Shown here piece after piece: positions 34,541 to 44,300 of a stretch of 64,000 nucleotides of DNA; position 1 is the stretch's first letter, and each line of letters starts with the position of its first letter. The notes below the pieces were generated by a model. That model was not told where the DNA came from. It saw only the letters and a list, made by a program, of their open reading frames with translations, and did no database searches. Source of the stretch: Methylotuvimicrobium sp. KM2 (GTDB lineage: Bacteria; Pseudomonadota; Gammaproteobacteria; Methylococcales; Methylomonadaceae). The position numbers and the translations under genes are program-made. Location of the stretch: positions 310,001 through 374,000 of the forward strand of contig NZ_CP150634.1 of the NCBI RefSeq assembly GCF_038051925.1, written 5' to 3'.

Positions 34541-36672
34541 TTATGAATCAATATTTTATTGGATCATAAATGACCGTAAGGCACTACATAGGCGTTTTTT
34601 AAGCGTAATTCGATCTATAGTAGAGTTTTTTGTACACCTCCAGGAAGCGGGTCAAGGCCCAATGTGTGGTAAATCCGTGCTAATTCCGCTTCCGGTTGTG
34701 TGCTTTTGCGGATGTGCAGAATACCGCCGTCGGCGCGCCGGAAGGAGGCGGTGACGCGCTGCTGAACGGACAAGATGTCGCGCAGTGTGGACCAGCGGTC
34801 GTGAATGCCGTGTTCTTTCAGTTGCCGGCGGATGATTTGCACGAACTGATAGGCCAGGACGGTGATGAACAAATGGCCGTCGACGCGGACTTCTTTGTGA
34901 TGGTAGACCGGACGAAGCCCGAGTTCGGATTTAAGGCTACGAAACACCGCTTCCAGGTCGGTGAGCATGATATAGGTGCGCCACAGTTTTTCAGCATCCC
35001 ATTGCGTTTCGTTACTGCGGAGGCAATAGACGCCGGGATGGCTCAGGCGGCTGCCGGCTTTGGGCTGTTTCGACCAGGTCAGGCCGATGACTTTTTCGCC
35101 GGTCTCATCCGGGGTCAGTTCGATCGTGTAATGCTGGCCGATACCGTGGTATTTTTCTTGGAGCCGACCGATGCGCTGTTGCAGTTTGTCGAGGCGCTTT
35201 TCGGCGCGAGGCTTGTGGAGGCCGTCGGCGATTTTTTGTAATCCGGCTTCGAAGCGCTCGCACAGGTGTTGATTGATGCCGCGCTCTTTTTGTTCGCGCT
35301 GTTCGGAGTAGCAATACAAGCGCACTTCTTGGTGTTCGCTGTCGTCGATGCGCTGGATGTGGACGGCGGAGCCGGCGGCGGTTTCGATCGGGATCGCGGT
35401 GTCGGCTTCGAATTGCCGAGCGCGTTCGCGGCTGACGACCAGATAGCGGTAACCGTGTTCGCGCAGCCAGGTGAGATTGGCTTCCGTGGCGATGCCTGCG
35501 TCCATGACCACCAAGGCGCCGGGTGGTGCACCGAGGTCTTTGAGCATCTCGGCCAAGGTCTTGCCTTCCGAGGCATTGCCGTCGAAGGTCTGGGAACGGC
35601 GGACGAAGCCGCTGCCATCGAGCACCAAGCCCAGCGTGACCAGTGGACAGTCGCGGCGCTTTTCTTTGGAGCGGCCCCGTTGCGCTTTCGGATTGGCGGC
35701 CGCCGTGCCTTCGAAGTAGGTATTGGTCAAGTCGTATAAGGTAACCGTGGTCTCGAAACCGAACAGATCGTGCACCCGGTTGAACAGCGTGCGTTCGATG
35801 ACGTCCCGGTGCTTCATCAAAGCGTCTGAAGCCCGATACAACGTGATCGGCTTCATGCGTTCGAAATCGACGTCCAACAGCTCGCCCAAACCGCTGCGCT
35901 GACCTAGCCAACGGTGCGTGGCGGCCTCAGAAGCCGGCGCTGCCATGCGCCCGATGATCGAACCCACGACCGCCGCCCGTATCGGCCCGGAGAGACCCAG
36001 TCCCATCAGCAGCGAGGTAAAATTGACCAAGTCCATCGCCGCCAAACCGACCTGCTCGACACCGATCGAACGGGGCCTCGCTAATTCCAGCGAGTTCGCA
36101 TCAATGGTATATATTTCAGCGGGAGTCCGGGACTCCGGTGGCTCCGACGAGACCGATTCCGAAGCCGCCTGTGCGGCTTCATTGACGACACTCATGGCTG
36201 GGGTCGGGATCAACGAAAGCCTCACGAGCAATGGCGCGCTTTCCGCCAACAAGCGCGCGGCGATATGTTCCGCGGCCAAGGCCACCGTCTGAGGTAAGTC
36301 CGGATCGAATAAACTCGTTTGCAACGATAACAACTCCAGGACACGGCGACATAAGGCCGGCCAAAAAGTGGGCTGGATCGAAAAATGCCGGCCTAGATTC
36401 AGCAGTGTGACCTGTTTAACTTTTTGACCGATGCGTTCGGAATGAACCAGTCGATAAGTCTCATGAGGTTCGCCGGTGGCTCTGCAGCGGGTTTGAGTGC
36501 GTCGAATAAACATGCCGTCAACTTAGCGCAAACCGCGAGGCGGCGCAAGATGCCTAAGGCATTTTATGGCACTACATTAGCCATTTTCGAGGAAGTCGAT
36601 TTTTATAGCCCAATGATATCAATTAGTTAAAAAATTAATAATTTTTGCGAATGATAGATATTTACTAGAAAA
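34541..36672 (-). mobile_element. IS1634-family insertion sequence
   Basis: It encodes a complete 632-residue transposase and splits the RAYT gene. The exact ends are not resolved. TTAAA stands at both gene-insert junctions (about 34534 and 36677), which would fit a 5-bp target duplication, but clear inverted repeats were not found there. A 10-bp direct repeat, GGCACTACAT, lies at 34580-34589 and 36569-36578. Confidence 0.7.
34615..36513 (-). CDS. IS1634-family DDE transposase
   Basis: A 632-residue protein. Catalytic residues are in LYDLTNTYFEGT (D261), LVVMDAGIATE (D338) and, further on, the LEAVFRSLKSELGLRPVYHHKE region with the Glu. The N-terminal 150 residues include the family's zinc-free helical part (VTLLNLGRHFSI). 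The reading frame is complete, so this copy may still move. It is typed by the spacing of DLTNTYFE and the large size. Confidence 0.92.
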   Translation of the reverse strand: MFIRRTQTRCRATGEPHETYRLVHSERIGQKVKQVTLLNLGRHFSIQPTFWPALCRRVLELLSLQTSLFDPDLPQTVALAAEHIAARLLAESAPLLVRLSLIPTPAMSVVNEAAQAASESVSSEPPESRTPAEIYTIDANSLELARPRSIGVEQVGLAAMDLVNFTSLLMGLGLSGPIRAAVVGSIIGRMAAPASEAATHRWLGQRSGLGELLDVDFERMKPITLYRASDALMKHRDVIERTLFNRVHDLFGFETTVTLYDLTNTYFEGTAAANPKAQRGRSKEKRRDCPLVTLGLVLDGSGFVRRSQTFDGNASEGKTLAEMLKDLGAPPGALVVMDAGIATEANLTWLREHGYRYLVVSRERARQFEADTAIPIETAAGSAVHIQRIDDSEHQEVRLYCYSEQREQKERGINQHLCERFEAGLQKIADGLHKPRAEKRLDKLQQRIGRLQEKYHGIGQHYTIELTPDETGEKVIGLTWSKQPKAGSRLSHPGVYCLRSNETQWDAEKLWRTYIMLTDLEAVFRSLKSELGLRPVYHHKEVRVDGHLFITVLAYQFVQIIRRQLKEHGIHDRWSTLRDILSVQQRVTASFRRADGGILHIRKSTQPEAELARIYHTLGLDPLPGGVQKTLL

Positions 36673-36674
36673 TG

Positions 36675-37277
36675 TTAAAGGTGGGCTAGCAATAATTGAT
36701 GGCGGGTCTGAGCCAGCGGGCTTGGCAGCCCTTTGCCATCCGACACAAATCGACGGCAGGACTCAATCGCGCTTTTCCGGTCACTACCGAATTGGCTGAG
36801 CAGCCAGTCCACATCCAGCCACTTGGGCACCGTCGCCTCTCCGATCATGGACCGGTAGCTGCTCCAAGGCCAATCCTCCGGATTCCCGACCATGCCGGCG
36901 CGTAGCGGATTCAACACAATATATCTTATCAGTTCCAGCAAATAGCTTTCCTTCTGGACCAGGATCGCCTTGTAACGGCCTTGATAAAGATGCCCCACCA
37001 TGCCATGGCGGCGATTAAAGCGTTGCGTATAGACACCATTCAAATGCCGCATCCCTTTCGAAAGATTCCCGTCGACCGTTTCCATCAGTAGATGATAATG
37101 ATTGCTCATCTGGCAATACGCATGCACGACCCAATTGAAACGACCGCAAACATCGTCCATGACTTCCAGCCATGCTTCTCTATCCTCGTCATCCAGATAG
37201 ATGTCCTCGCGCCTATCTCCTCTTGAAGTCACATGGTAGAGAGCACCCGCAAATTCCAATCTTAAAGGTCTAGTCAT
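36675..37277 (-). pseudogene. RAYT transposase, N-terminal and catalytic part
   Basis: 200 codons: MTRPLRLEFAGALYHVTSRG, the HUH-type motif CQMSNHYHLLMET (His-x-His at about 81-83), YLLELIRYIVLNPLRAGMV with the Tyr region, and PEDWPWSSYRSM. All catalytic parts of the Y1 nuclease are present. The frame stops right at the inserted element; the C-terminal part lies beyond it. A shortened protein could still be made. Confidence 0.85.
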
Positions 37278-37543
37278 GAGTCAAGTATAGCGCAGAACGC
37301 AAAATGTTGGAATGTGAGAACTGACCCTGTTATTCTCTACCGCGCTGGGAGTGCCTGTCCTACTCGAAACCCCGTTGCCCAGTTTTAGTGTTGAGGCTCA
37401 TTCTTGACAATAAGATAAAATAACAGGTATGTTGAGCGTGTCAAAACGCCATACGGTTTCAAATGTAACGGCATCAATCAGATCAAACAGGCGCTTAGAT
37501 ACTCATTATCTGACCCGTTAAGTATAACGAAAGGAGCAGCACC

Positions 37544-38002
37544 ATGGAAATTTTCACAATCTGGATATTCTCAATGATTATTGGGGTGCTCATCGGCAAC
37601 GCGAAGGGACGTGCTATCTCAGGCTTTGTATGGAGTTTCCTCTTTGGGCCTTTGGGCGTCCTCGTGGTGTTGTGTCTATCAAATCTCAAAAAGCAGAAGG
37701 AGCTGCTAGAGCAGAAGCAAGTCCTTGCGGGACAAATGAAGCTTCAGCAAGCGCAGCTCGAAGCCCAGCTCCAGCATTTACAGCAATTGAAGCAGTCGAA
37801 CCCGGGAGAAAATCTCCTTAACAAAACTTACCGTATTGCTAAGAACGGCAAGGAAATGGGAGAGATGTCCGTATCCAAGTTAAAGTTGCTTTTGAAGTCC
37901 GGGCACCTCACCACAGAGGACTATTTTTTCGATACGCAAGTAAATGACTGGTTGCAGCTTGAGTGTATGGAGGAGCTGCATTTAGAAAAGAGACAGGTCT
38001 AG
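37544..38002 (+). CDS. Membrane protein with coiled coil and GYF_2-like domain
   Basis: A 152-residue protein with AAAGGAG before the ATG. Residues 1-47 form two hydrophobic helices (IFTIWIFSMIIGVLIG, SFLFGPLGVLVVLCL). Residues about 50-88 are a Lys/Gln-rich coiled coil. The C-terminal part, KTYRIAKNGKEMGEMSVSKLKLLLKSGHLTTEDYFFD...WLQL, resembles GYF_2 domains, which occur fused to membrane helices in many bacteria. Function is unknown. Confidence 0.7.
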   Translation: MEIFTIWIFSMIIGVLIGNAKGRAISGFVWSFLFGPLGVLVVLCLSNLKKQKELLEQKQVLAGQMKLQQAQLEAQLQHLQQLKQSNPGENLLNKTYRIAKNGKEMGEMSVSKLKLLLKSGHLTTEDYFFDTQVNDWLQLECMEELHLEKRQV

Positions 38003-38022
38003 TACTTAGTCATTTTTGTATT

Positions 38023-38052
38023 GTCGGGTAGAGTTTTTTCAATTTTACCCGA
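38023..38052 (+). terminator. Possible stem-loop TCGGGTA ... TACCCGA
   Basis: A 7-bp stem with a T-rich loop lies 25 bp after the preceding stop. It lacks a T run after the stem, so termination is uncertain. Confidence 0.3.
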
Positions 38053-38246
38053 GCATCTTCATTGGTAAATCGCCACTCCATAGGCTGAGCAATAGCATTC
38101 CTTTTTTTTGCCACGCTACTCTAATCGGATCTATGGCCCTAACACGACTACTTGTTTTCGTGATCAGCAAAACTTATATTTGATATTTTTTGATAAATAT
38201 TAGAAACTTTTGGTCAAACCGATGCGCAAGACTAAGGAGTTAAACG

Positions 38247-38420
38247 ATGGAAAAACAAGATAAGAAAAAAAAAGAACATTTCTTGCCACGAATCTACATT
38301 CGCGGCGCGGGTGTTCTTCATGTTAATTCTACCGAGCTCATCAAAACCGATTCGGTTAAACAACAAATCGACGCCCTGAGAGAGTTGAAAAAAAAGGGGC
38401 TAATTGAAGAAGTCGCTTAA
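38247..38420 (+). CDS. Small protein, 57 residues
   Basis: A good ribosome site, AAGGAG, lies 7 bp before the ATG. The product begins with a lysine run (MEKQDKKKKEHFLP), then RIYIRGAGVLHVNSTELIKTDSVKQQIDALRELKKKGLIEEVA. It has a beta strand and a charged helix and no membrane segment. I do not recognise it. It stands 9 bp before the next gene, so both probably share a transcript. Confidence 0.6.
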   Translation: MEKQDKKKKEHFLPRIYIRGAGVLHVNSTELIKTDSVKQQIDALRELKKKGLIEEVA

Positions 38421-38429
38421 CGGCCTATA

Positions 38430-39203
38430 ATGAAGCAATTGTCCCTTTTGATCTTGCCTTTAGTCGGCGGGTACGCTTTTTCCAGTATATGGATCGGCTC
38501 GTTATATCACTCGGCAAGAGAAAGCGGTGATAGACTTTATTTTCGAGCTTTATTTTACGCTTTATGGCTTCTCTCAATATCCTACTTATTGCATTTCACG
38601 ATCTATGTACGTTGTGATGAATACGGTTACCAACTTTTGCTGCTATCGAAGATTATTAACCCGGAGATATCGACGATTGCACCATTCGGCAAAGAATCAC
38701 AATTTGTCGTTTATATCTATTCATTAGTCTTAGGTCCCTTGCTCGCGTTGTTGCTGAATATTCCAAAATGGCTACCGTCAAACCGGTTTGCTTGCATTTA
38801 TGATTTCACGGTTAAAAAAACATTGTTGCATGCAATAAAAACCAATGACTTCGAACAATTCATTTTCAACTGCTTCTATCAAAATAAACCCGCTCTTTTC
38901 ACATTAGCCTCCAATAAATTGTATTTGGGTTTGTTGATAGATGCGCCAAATCCGGTTCAAGACAGACGGTATATAAAATTTTTACCGATTCTGAGCGGTT
39001 TTAGAGAGAAGGACACGCAACAAATCAAATTTACAACCGATTACCAATTTATTTTCGAAAATAATTTTAATGTTGAAGACTTTGAAATTGTAATACCGCT
39101 GGAGCAAATCGTATCGGCACATCAATTCGATTTGACTATTTACAACGAAAGATTCATACCCAGTAGCGGCTTGAAAGCCTCGTCTCGTTTTAATTTAATG
39201 TAA
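38430..39203 (+). CDS. Hypothetical membrane protein
   Basis: A 257-residue protein. Three or four hydrophobic segments lie in the first 115 residues (LLILPLVGGYAFSSIWIG, FYALWLLSISYLLHFTIYV, VVYIYSLVLGPLLALLLNI). The C-terminal half is soluble and beta-rich, with SNKLYLGLLIDAPNPVQDRRYIKFLPILSGFREK and FEIVIPLEQIVSA. No known family is recognised. It follows the 57-residue gene directly. Confidence 0.6.
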   Translation: MKQLSLLILPLVGGYAFSSIWIGSLYHSARESGDRLYFRALFYALWLLSISYLLHFTIYVRCDEYGYQLLLLSKIINPEISTIAPFGKESQFVVYIYSLVLGPLLALLLNIPKWLPSNRFACIYDFTVKKTLLHAIKTNDFEQFIFNCFYQNKPALFTLASNKLYLGLLIDAPNPVQDRRYIKFLPILSGFREKDTQQIKFTTDYQFIFENNFNVEDFEIVIPLEQIVSAHQFDLTIYNERFIPSSGLKASSRFNLM

Positions 39204-39311
39204 CGCTTGCAGCCTACCAAGAATGTTCGATTTGCTTTGACCACGGTCGAAAACATTTAGGACGGAGTTGCTAACTCTGTGACAAGGTGCAGCGCCTTGT
39301 TATAGAAACCC

Positions 39312-39896
39312 TCACTTCTTCTCAGATGAGCTGTTCACAGGCGCAGGAGTTTGTGGTTTAGGTTGCGGCGAAGCAGGTCTCATGCTAGTAATGCCGTCCA
39401 CACTTAACTTTTCTTGTTGCTGGGGACGCAAATTATTAATTTCATTTAAGGACTTATTACCCGTTCCTGATATGCCTTGGTACTTGTTATCAGTCATGAC
39501 TATTTCCTTTTCGATATATTTATTGATGGCGGTTGAAACGCCTATTACGGAAGTAAAAATCACTCCGGCCATAAATGACCATGCTGCCGTGTGATCTAAT
39601 ATCTTTAAGAGCTGGTCTTTTTCCTCTTTTTCATTTACTACATCCTCTAGATGCTTTGCATTTCTACGGAAAACCCATAGCACAGAGAAAAGGCATAAAA
39701 CAAAGCACGCCAGGGCAAGAACATGTAGGATAAGGCTCTCGATTGAGCTTACCCCTATGGTCGATATTAGTGTAATGAGAAGGCCAATTGCAGCAGTACT
39801 AAGGGTTAGAAGACTCTTATCATGCTCAAATCTGGTGTTAATCCAAGCATTAAGATTTGCTGCATAGAACTCCACTTCTTTTTGCTCTTGGCTCAT
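39312..39896 (-). CDS. Hypothetical membrane protein with proline-rich tail
   Basis: A 194-residue protein from the Met in MSQEQKEVEFYAANLNAWIN; an in-frame ATG at 39932 adds 12 residues. Three hydrophobic segments occur (TAAIGLLITLISTIGV, LHVLALACFVLCLFSVLWV, WSFMAGVIFTSVIGVST), with a charged helix between the second and third. The tail is proline- and serine-rich (PASPQPKPQTPAPV). The pattern of an N-terminal helix, three membrane helices and an unstructured tail resembles small effector-like membrane proteins, but no domain is certain. Confidence 0.55.
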   Translation of the reverse strand: MSQEQKEVEFYAANLNAWINTRFEHDKSLLTLSTAAIGLLITLISTIGVSSIESLILHVLALACFVLCLFSVLWVFRRNAKHLEDVVNEKEEKDQLLKILDHTAAWSFMAGVIFTSVIGVSTAINKYIEKEIVMTDNKYQGISGTGNKSLNEINNLRPQQQEKLSVDGITSMRPASPQPKPQTPAPVNSSSEKK

Positions 39897-40165
39897 AATT
39901 ACTATTTGTCCAGACCTGACGCTTAATTTCATAAATAAGTAATTTAAAAATCAATCATAACACCATGATTATAAAATGCTTTTATTTTTTCACTGATTAA
40001 CGCAATTAAGCACTAGATAACTCGCATCATCAACATGGGAATAAGGGTCGAGTTACTTTTATGGATAATGGAAGCCGATAATAAATGTAAGGCCGTAAGG
40101 CGGAACGCGCCAGCGGTTCCGCCGAAAGCCGAAAGCTAACCGACACCGGCGACCCACCAGCCTAC

Positions 40166-40849
40166 TTAACCACACTTCGACTCCCCACAATTCAAACAAG
40201 TCATGCAGCCGTCCATCAACACCATCGCCTTGGTGCTGCATTTGGTGCAGAGTACGGCTTGTTCCGGGAAGGCGTCGCCGTTGTTTGCCGCGCCGTGATG
40301 GGCTTCGAATTCGCGGCGTTTTTCGGCGAGAAATTGCTTTTGGTGATCGCTCATTTCTTCGGGCTGGATCATGCCAATGTGTTTCAGGTGCGATTCGATC
40401 GCGTGGCCGATTTCGGCGACCAGCGAGGGCATGAATACGCCGCCTTTTTTGAAATAGCCGCCGCGCGGGTCGAATACCGCTTTCAGCTCTTCGACCAGGA
40501 AGCAGGCGTCGCCGCCTTTGCGGAATACCGCCGAGATAACGCGCGTCAGCGCCAGCACCCATTGGAAATGCTCCATGTTTTTCGAGTTGATGAAGACTTC
40601 GTAAGGCCGGCGTTCTTCGTGCTCGGAACCTTGGTTTAGGATGATGTCGTTGACCGTGATGTACAGCGCGTGTTCGGACTGCGGCGTTTTGATCTTGTAG
40701 GTCGAGCCGACCAGAACCTCCGGCCGTTCGATGTTTTCGTGCATCGATTCCGGGGACGGTTTTTCCGCTTCCGGTTGTGCCGTTTCGGCTCTTTCTTTGG
40801 TCAGCACTTTGTAGCTGACGATTTTTTTGTTGATTTTGTGCAAGGTCAT
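40166..40849 (-). CDS. NrdJ-associated TSCPD/zinc-ribbon protein
   Basis: A 227-residue protein from the ATG at 40849, after TAAGGT; a longer frame upstream would translate a repeat. It contains RPYEVFINSKNMEHFQWVLALTRVISAVFRKGGDACFLVEEL, the TSCPD-type domain found at the C-terminus of long B12-dependent ribonucleotide reductases. The end carries a zinc ribbon (CTKCSTKAMVLMDGCMTCLNCGESKCG). It lies downstream of nrdJ on the same strand. It probably is the detached C-terminal module that supports reduction of the active-site disulphide. Confidence 0.82.
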   Translation of the reverse strand: MTLHKINKKIVSYKVLTKERAETAQPEAEKPSPESMHENIERPEVLVGSTYKIKTPQSEHALYITVNDIILNQGSEHEERRPYEVFINSKNMEHFQWVLALTRVISAVFRKGGDACFLVEELKAVFDPRGGYFKKGGVFMPSLVAEIGHAIESHLKHIGMIQPEEMSDHQKQFLAEKRREFEAHHGAANNGDAFPEQAVLCTKCSTKAMVLMDGCMTCLNCGESKCG

Positions 40850-41004
40850 ATTGATTACCTTAAAAAGTTTGGGATTCCCCGGTTTGGCGAATCGTCGATG
40901 TTTAGTACTGTCATGTTTTGGAACACGCCCGACCGATTTAGACGGCTTGAGTGTGGGTGTGACGCTTTTGTCGCGACGTAGGCGTCGCTCCCACAGATCG
41001 CACA

Positions 41005-41256
41005 TTAACTACGTGCGTTTTCCAGTTTTACGGAGTCCAGGTACAGCGTATCCGGGCAAATATCTTGTTCGTGAGGCCACACGACCGTGCCGTGTTCGAT
41101 CGCCGCACGCTTGAAATAGTGTTTATCGCGCAGTTCCTTGAAAACGCCGAAGTCCAATAGCGGCTTGCAGTCGTATACGCCTTGGCTGCCGTCGGTAAAT
41201 TGCAGTATCAACGAATAATCGTCGGCAACCTGAACTGTTTTGACGCGTGGGTTCAT
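41005..41256 (-). CDS. DUF2442 protein
   Basis: An 83-residue protein: VQVADDYSLILQFTDGSQGVYDCKPLLDFGVFKELRDKHYFKRAAIEHGTVVWPHEQDICPDTLYLDS. This is the complete small DUF2442 pattern, often found near toxin-antitoxin genes. GGAGG precedes the ATG. It sits between nrdJ and the TSCPD gene; function is unknown. Confidence 0.85.
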   Translation of the reverse strand: MNPRVKTVQVADDYSLILQFTDGSQGVYDCKPLLDFGVFKELRDKHYFKRAAIEHGTVVWPHEQDICPDTLYLDSVKLENARS

Positions 41257-41347
41257 AGTACTGCCTCCGAATTAATTTCGTAGGTTGAGTTTACTCTGAA
41301 GGACATAAGAGTAAACTCAACCCAGCCTATGATTACTCTTCCGAAAA

Positions 41348-44300
41348 TCAAAACTTTCCGTAATATCCTTCCTTCAGCGCATCGAACAAATTCGCAGCGG
41401 AATGGATTTCGCCGTCGTACTCGACTTCTTCGTTGCCTTTCAATTCGATGACATGGCCGTCTTCGAGCGTGAACTGGTAGGTTGTGTTTTCCAAGTCCTT
41501 TTCCTTGACCAGCACGCCCTGGAACACTTCCGGATTAAAGCGGAATGTCGTGCAGCCTTTTAAACCTTGGTCGTAGGCGTATTCATAGATCGACTTGAAG
41601 TCTTCGTACGGATAGTCGGTCGGCACGTTCGCGGTTTTCGAGATCGACGAGTCGATCCATTTTTGCGCGGCGGCCTGGATATCGACATGTTGTATCGGCG
41701 TGACATCGTCGGCGGCGATGAAATAATCCGGCAATTGCGCGTTCGGGTCGTTGCTATACGGCATCGCGTCCGGGTTGACCAGATGGCGGTAAGCCAAGAG
41801 TTCGAACGAGAACACGTCGACTTTTTCCTTGGACTTTTTTCCTTCGCGGATGACGTTGCGCGAATAATGGTGCGCGAAGCTCGGCTCGATACCGTTGCTG
41901 GCGTTGTTCGCGAGCGACAGCGAGATCGTGCCGGTTGGCGCGATCGAGCTATGATGCGTGAAGCGGCAACCGGTCTTGGCCAGATCTTCGACCAGTTCGG
42001 GTTCTTCTTGCGCCAGTTGCTGCATGTAGCGGCTGTATTTCGCGTGCAACACTTTGCCTGGCACTTTGTCGCCGATTTTATAGCCGTCTTGCTGCATTTC
42101 CGGGCGTTTGTACAGCATTTCGCCGGTGACCGTGAACACTTGTTCCATTATCGGTGCCGGACCTTTTTCTTTCGCGAGTTCCAGTCCGACCTTCCAGCCT
42201 TCAATAGCCAGCGCTTTGGTGACTTCTTCGGTAAAGGCCAAAGACTCTTCCTCGCCGTATTTCAGGCCTAGCATCGTCAGTGTCGAGCCTAATCCCAGGT
42301 AACCCATGCCGTGGCGGCGCTTGCCGAAGATTTCGTCGCGTTGTTGCTGTAGCGGCAAGCCGTTGATTTCGACGACGTTGTCGAGCATGCGGGTGAAAAT
42401 GCGCACGGTCTTGCGGAAACCTTCCCAATCGAATCCGGCTTCTTTGCTGAACGGTTTTTCGACGAAGCGGGTCAGGTTGATCGAACCGAGCAGACAACTG
42501 CCGTAGGGTGGTAATGGTTGTTCGCCGCAATTCCCTGTTACGATCCCGTTGAAGATCAGATTGTTTTTGTCCGGCTGCGTCGTATCGAACACGGCTTCGC
42601 GGCCTTCATACTCGATCGATTTAACGGCAGTGAGGAATTTGTCGGCATTGCAGGTCGTTCTTTGTTCGCGCCATTCTGTAAACTTGCGATTCTTGTCGTC
42701 GGTGAGGAATCCAATTTCCTCCATGAAGCGATCACGCGATTCCGAACCGATCAGCAATTCGTAATCAGCTTGACAATCATACAAGCGCTTCCCGCCTTTG
42801 CCGTCCGGTAATAGCCGTTGCCCTGCTTCACGCCGCTTCAGGATTCTGCAAAAGATCCCAAAGTTCGCAAGCAGCATCTGGACGTCTTTTAGCAGGCTAG
42901 GTTGGCTCGAGGCGAGTCGAATCGTGCAATAGGCGTTTTTGTCGTCACGTTGGACGGTGCCGTCTGCTTGGAACAGGCCGCGTAGATAGCCTTTCACGCA
43001 CTCTTCGTTGCCACGCCAAACGACTTCCGGCACGCGTAGCTTGGTATCGCGTGAAAAGCCATAATGTGCAAGCACCCGCGCCAGCAGCACCGAACGAATC
43101 ATGACCAAATTGCGTTCCGGAACGGCTACCGGACTCACGCGGTAAGCTCGCGGACGTTCGGCGACTTCGGCGATCAGGGTATTGATGTAGTTAGCCACGC
43201 GATCGGCATAGTCGCGATCCAAGCCCCACAGGTTGATCACGGCCGTTTCCTGACCTTCGCCGCGATTCGTAAAATGTCCGTCTCCGGCAATCAAGCCCAA
43301 GAGCATGCCAAGCTTTTCATCGCCTTCCTGACCGAATTGCCCTTTTCCGGACTGGATCAGCAGCTCATCGCCCACCTGAAGATCCTTGAGCTTGATTTTG
43401 CCTCGTTGAGTGTAGAAGTCGTGCCATTCGGTCGCCTTGATCTCGTAGCCGCTCTCAGTAACGACGCGGTAAACGTCTGCCGAAGCCGAGGTCATAAAGG
43501 CCGGTACGGCGGAACGAACCTCGACGCCAAGCTCGCTCTTTCCAAGCGCGCGTCGATCCACACTGACCTCCAACGGCAAGCCGCGTCGGTACAATTCGCC
43601 TATTGTGACCAGCCCGTATTGGGTCGCGAGCCGAGTATCGGCGGTCACGCATGGGTTGGTCGCGCGAATGTTTTCGCAGAACCAGTTGTTGTTCATTTCG
43701 TTGACTTTGTCGATTAGGATGAAGCCCGGTTCGGCGTAGTCGTAGGTCGACGACATGATGATGTCCCACAGGCGGCGGGCCGGCATGGTTTTCGTGATGC
43801 GGCAGGCGACCAGGCCGTCTTCGTTGACGACATAGCCTTTTTTATTCGGCAGATCGCGCCAGACGATTTTGCTCGCGTCGGTCAAGTCGAGTTGGTCGGC
43901 CTTGGCTTCGCGCTCGGTGACCGGGAACGACAACGGCCATTGCGCATCGTTTTTGACTGCTTCGACGAATTCGCGGGTGATCAGCAACGACAGATTGAAC
44001 TGACGCAGGCGGCCGTCTTCGCGTTTGGCGCGGATGAAATCGACGACGTCCGGGTGCGCGACGTCGAAGGTTGCCATTTGCGCGCCGCGGCGACCGCCGG
44101 CGGAAGAAACCGTAAAACACATTTTGTCGTAGATGTCCATGAACGACAGCGGTCCGGACGTGTAGGCGCCGGCGCCGGACACATAGGCGTTTTTCGGGCG
44201 CAGTGTCGAAAATTCATAGCCGATGCCGCAGCCCGCCTTGAGCGTAAGTCCCGCCTCATGTACTTTCCCTAGAATATCGTCCATAGAGTCTTCGATGATG

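Larger units (their letters stand above)
34219..37330. mobile_element. RAYT unit with inverted ends, split by an IS
   Basis: The left end CAGGGTCAGCTCTAACATTC (from 34226) and the complement of the right end (37303-37328, CAGGGTCAGTTCTCACATTC) are inverted repeats running on to CAACAT. The left end word AGAAAGCAGGGTCAGCTCT is doubled in tandem. Between them lies one RAYT gene on the minus strand, cut in two by a transposase-bearing element. Confidence 0.75.

Noticed and set aside
34580..36578. GGCACTACAT direct repeats as target duplication of the IS1634-type element
   Set aside because: The repeats lie inside the DNA that splits the RAYT gene, and no inverted repeats border them. They may be internal to the element.
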